Source: Prorocentrum cordatum
Lineage: Eukaryota > Sar > Dinophyceae > Prorocentrales > Prorocentraceae
DNA: 64,000 bases
Assembly: GCA_963575745.1 (NCBI GenBank)
Contig: CAUYUJ010015505.1
Location: 798,396 to 862,395 of the forward strand
Direction: 5' to 3'
In this document: positions 63,183 to 64,000 of the stretch, piece after piece
Position numbering within the stretch: the stretch's first letter is position 1
Layout: every line of letters begins with the position of its first letter
The notes under the pieces: generated by a model
What the model saw: only the letters and a program-made list of their open reading frames with translations
Told to the model about the DNA's origin: nothing
The model's database searches: none
Position numbers and translations under genes: made by a program

Positions 63183-63227
63183 GCCGCCCAGGTGGGTGGC
63201 ACGTGACAAGGTACGGCGAGTTCGCGA

Positions 63228-63247
63228 GCAGTCCAAGCTTGGACTGC
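63228..63247. promoter_or_regulatory. Perfect 20-bp palindrome upstream of the ychF start
   Basis: GCAGTCCAAGCTTGGACTGC is its own reverse complement. It lies 46-65 bp upstream of the proposed ATG and contains the candidate trans-splice acceptor AG (63244-63245). A regulatory role is only a suggestion. Confidence 0.4.
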
Positions 63248-63248
63248 G

Positions 63249-64000
63249 GAGCCAAACCAGTACATGTACTCAAATAGCCGTTCCTACCAGCAATGCAACG
63301 GCACTTCTGTCGTCGTGCTTTACGCTTCCTGCGGTGCCCCAGGGTTTCTGCGGGCCCCCCACGGCCATCGGGGGATCAGGAACTTCTGTGGGGCACCTGC
63401 TGGGAGGCCGGTTTCTCATTCGATGTGCCACATGTGCCGCATGTGCCTCGGCCCGTCCCTGCCACCTGCTCTGCTTACTGCTCACAAGGCGAGGGGCGTG
63501 GATGGGCAGGGAAGGGATGGATGGTGGTGCGGGGGGGAAGAAGAAGTTTGAAGAAAAAGCCGGCGAGACCTCGAGCCGCTCCTCTTCTGACAGCTCCACC
63601 CTTTCGCGGGCCTCCCAAACGGTGCCGGAGTCTGCGGAGCGACAACATCCAACCACACCGCCGTCGAGTCGGCCATGCGGTGCGATTGGAGTCTCCGTTT
63701 GTAAGAGAGCGCCCGCGCCGATCCTGAGCCCAGGATCGATGCATAACGACGTCTTGTCTCGCCGGGGCAGCATTCACACCGATCCTGGGAGCACGACTGG
63801 ACCGGCCAGGACCGATGAAGCAGTACAGCTGACAGTCCCCAACTCAACTCCGCCCAAACCTCGAGGCCCACTCACGCGGGGTCTCCAGAAGTCCCGACCC
63901 CTTCCCGAGGGCCAGGTTTTCGTCCGGGGCTGTTTTTGACGGGCCTGGGCCCGAAGATGACAACCAGAGCCCGAAGATGTCGACCAATATTCGCGACGTT
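63249..64000. other. Sequence upstream of ychF, no gene seen
   Basis: GC-rich sequence with several open frames and no recognisable domain. It ends in a block (63880-63990) resembling the GGGCC-rich words at 9803-9930 and 47900-47990. Confidence 0.4.

Overview
The window looks like nuclear DNA of a dinoflagellate. Three independent lines support this. A relic of the dinoflagellate spliced leader, matching 21 of 22 bases, lies at 38961-38982 (-). A conserved gene on the minus strand is cut into tiny exons whose introns mostly start with GC or GA rather than GT. The rest is GC-rich, dominated by trinucleotide arrays, tandem satellites, short inverted-repeat elements and decayed LINEs. The combination resembles a large GC-rich dinoflagellate genome such as Prorocentrum; the genus is a guess.

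The central feature is one gene, a YchF/OLA1-family ATPase, running on the minus strand across almost the whole window. I recover eleven coding exons: 63007-63182, 56321-56403, 54073-54128, 50787-50837, 41087-41134, 40010-40124, 33653-33693, 33010-33081, 31965-32033, 9175-9249 and about 1758-1800. The first ten add up to 786 nt, exactly 262 codons, with matching phases at every junction and no internal stop. About 276 codons occupy more than 61 kb. The gene continues past the left edge, where the rest of the C-terminal half, including the TGS domain, should lie. The protein is of the bacterial type and starts with a roughly 60-residue hydrophobic-then-basic extension, so an organellar location is likely.

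Everything else I can recognise sits inside its introns. Intron 9 (22.7 kb) holds an antisense LINE (about 22.8-31.92 kb) with an intact ORF1, a broken ORF2 in the order RNase H, APE-type endonuclease, reverse transcriptase, C2H2 fingers, and a (TGAA)n tail that ends about 45 bp from exon 9. Intron 6 holds a sense-oriented decayed LINE whose 5' end is the spliced-leader relic. Intron 4 holds an RNase H remnant at 48.5-49.3 kb.

The intron filler is made of recurring modules: CCAAGAGG-type arrays, arrays of a TTGCACCACATAG-like unit that follow three copies of a 1.2-1.3 kb repeat, satellites of 12, 72, 73, 77, 83, 109 and 250 bp, several short terminal-inverted-repeat elements (two flanked by TA), a 60-75 nt hairpin family, and many (GGA)n/(TCC)n and (GAT)n/(ATC)n blocks. 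I see no rRNA, tRNA or CRISPR array. Most long open frames in the window are artefacts of triplet repeats.
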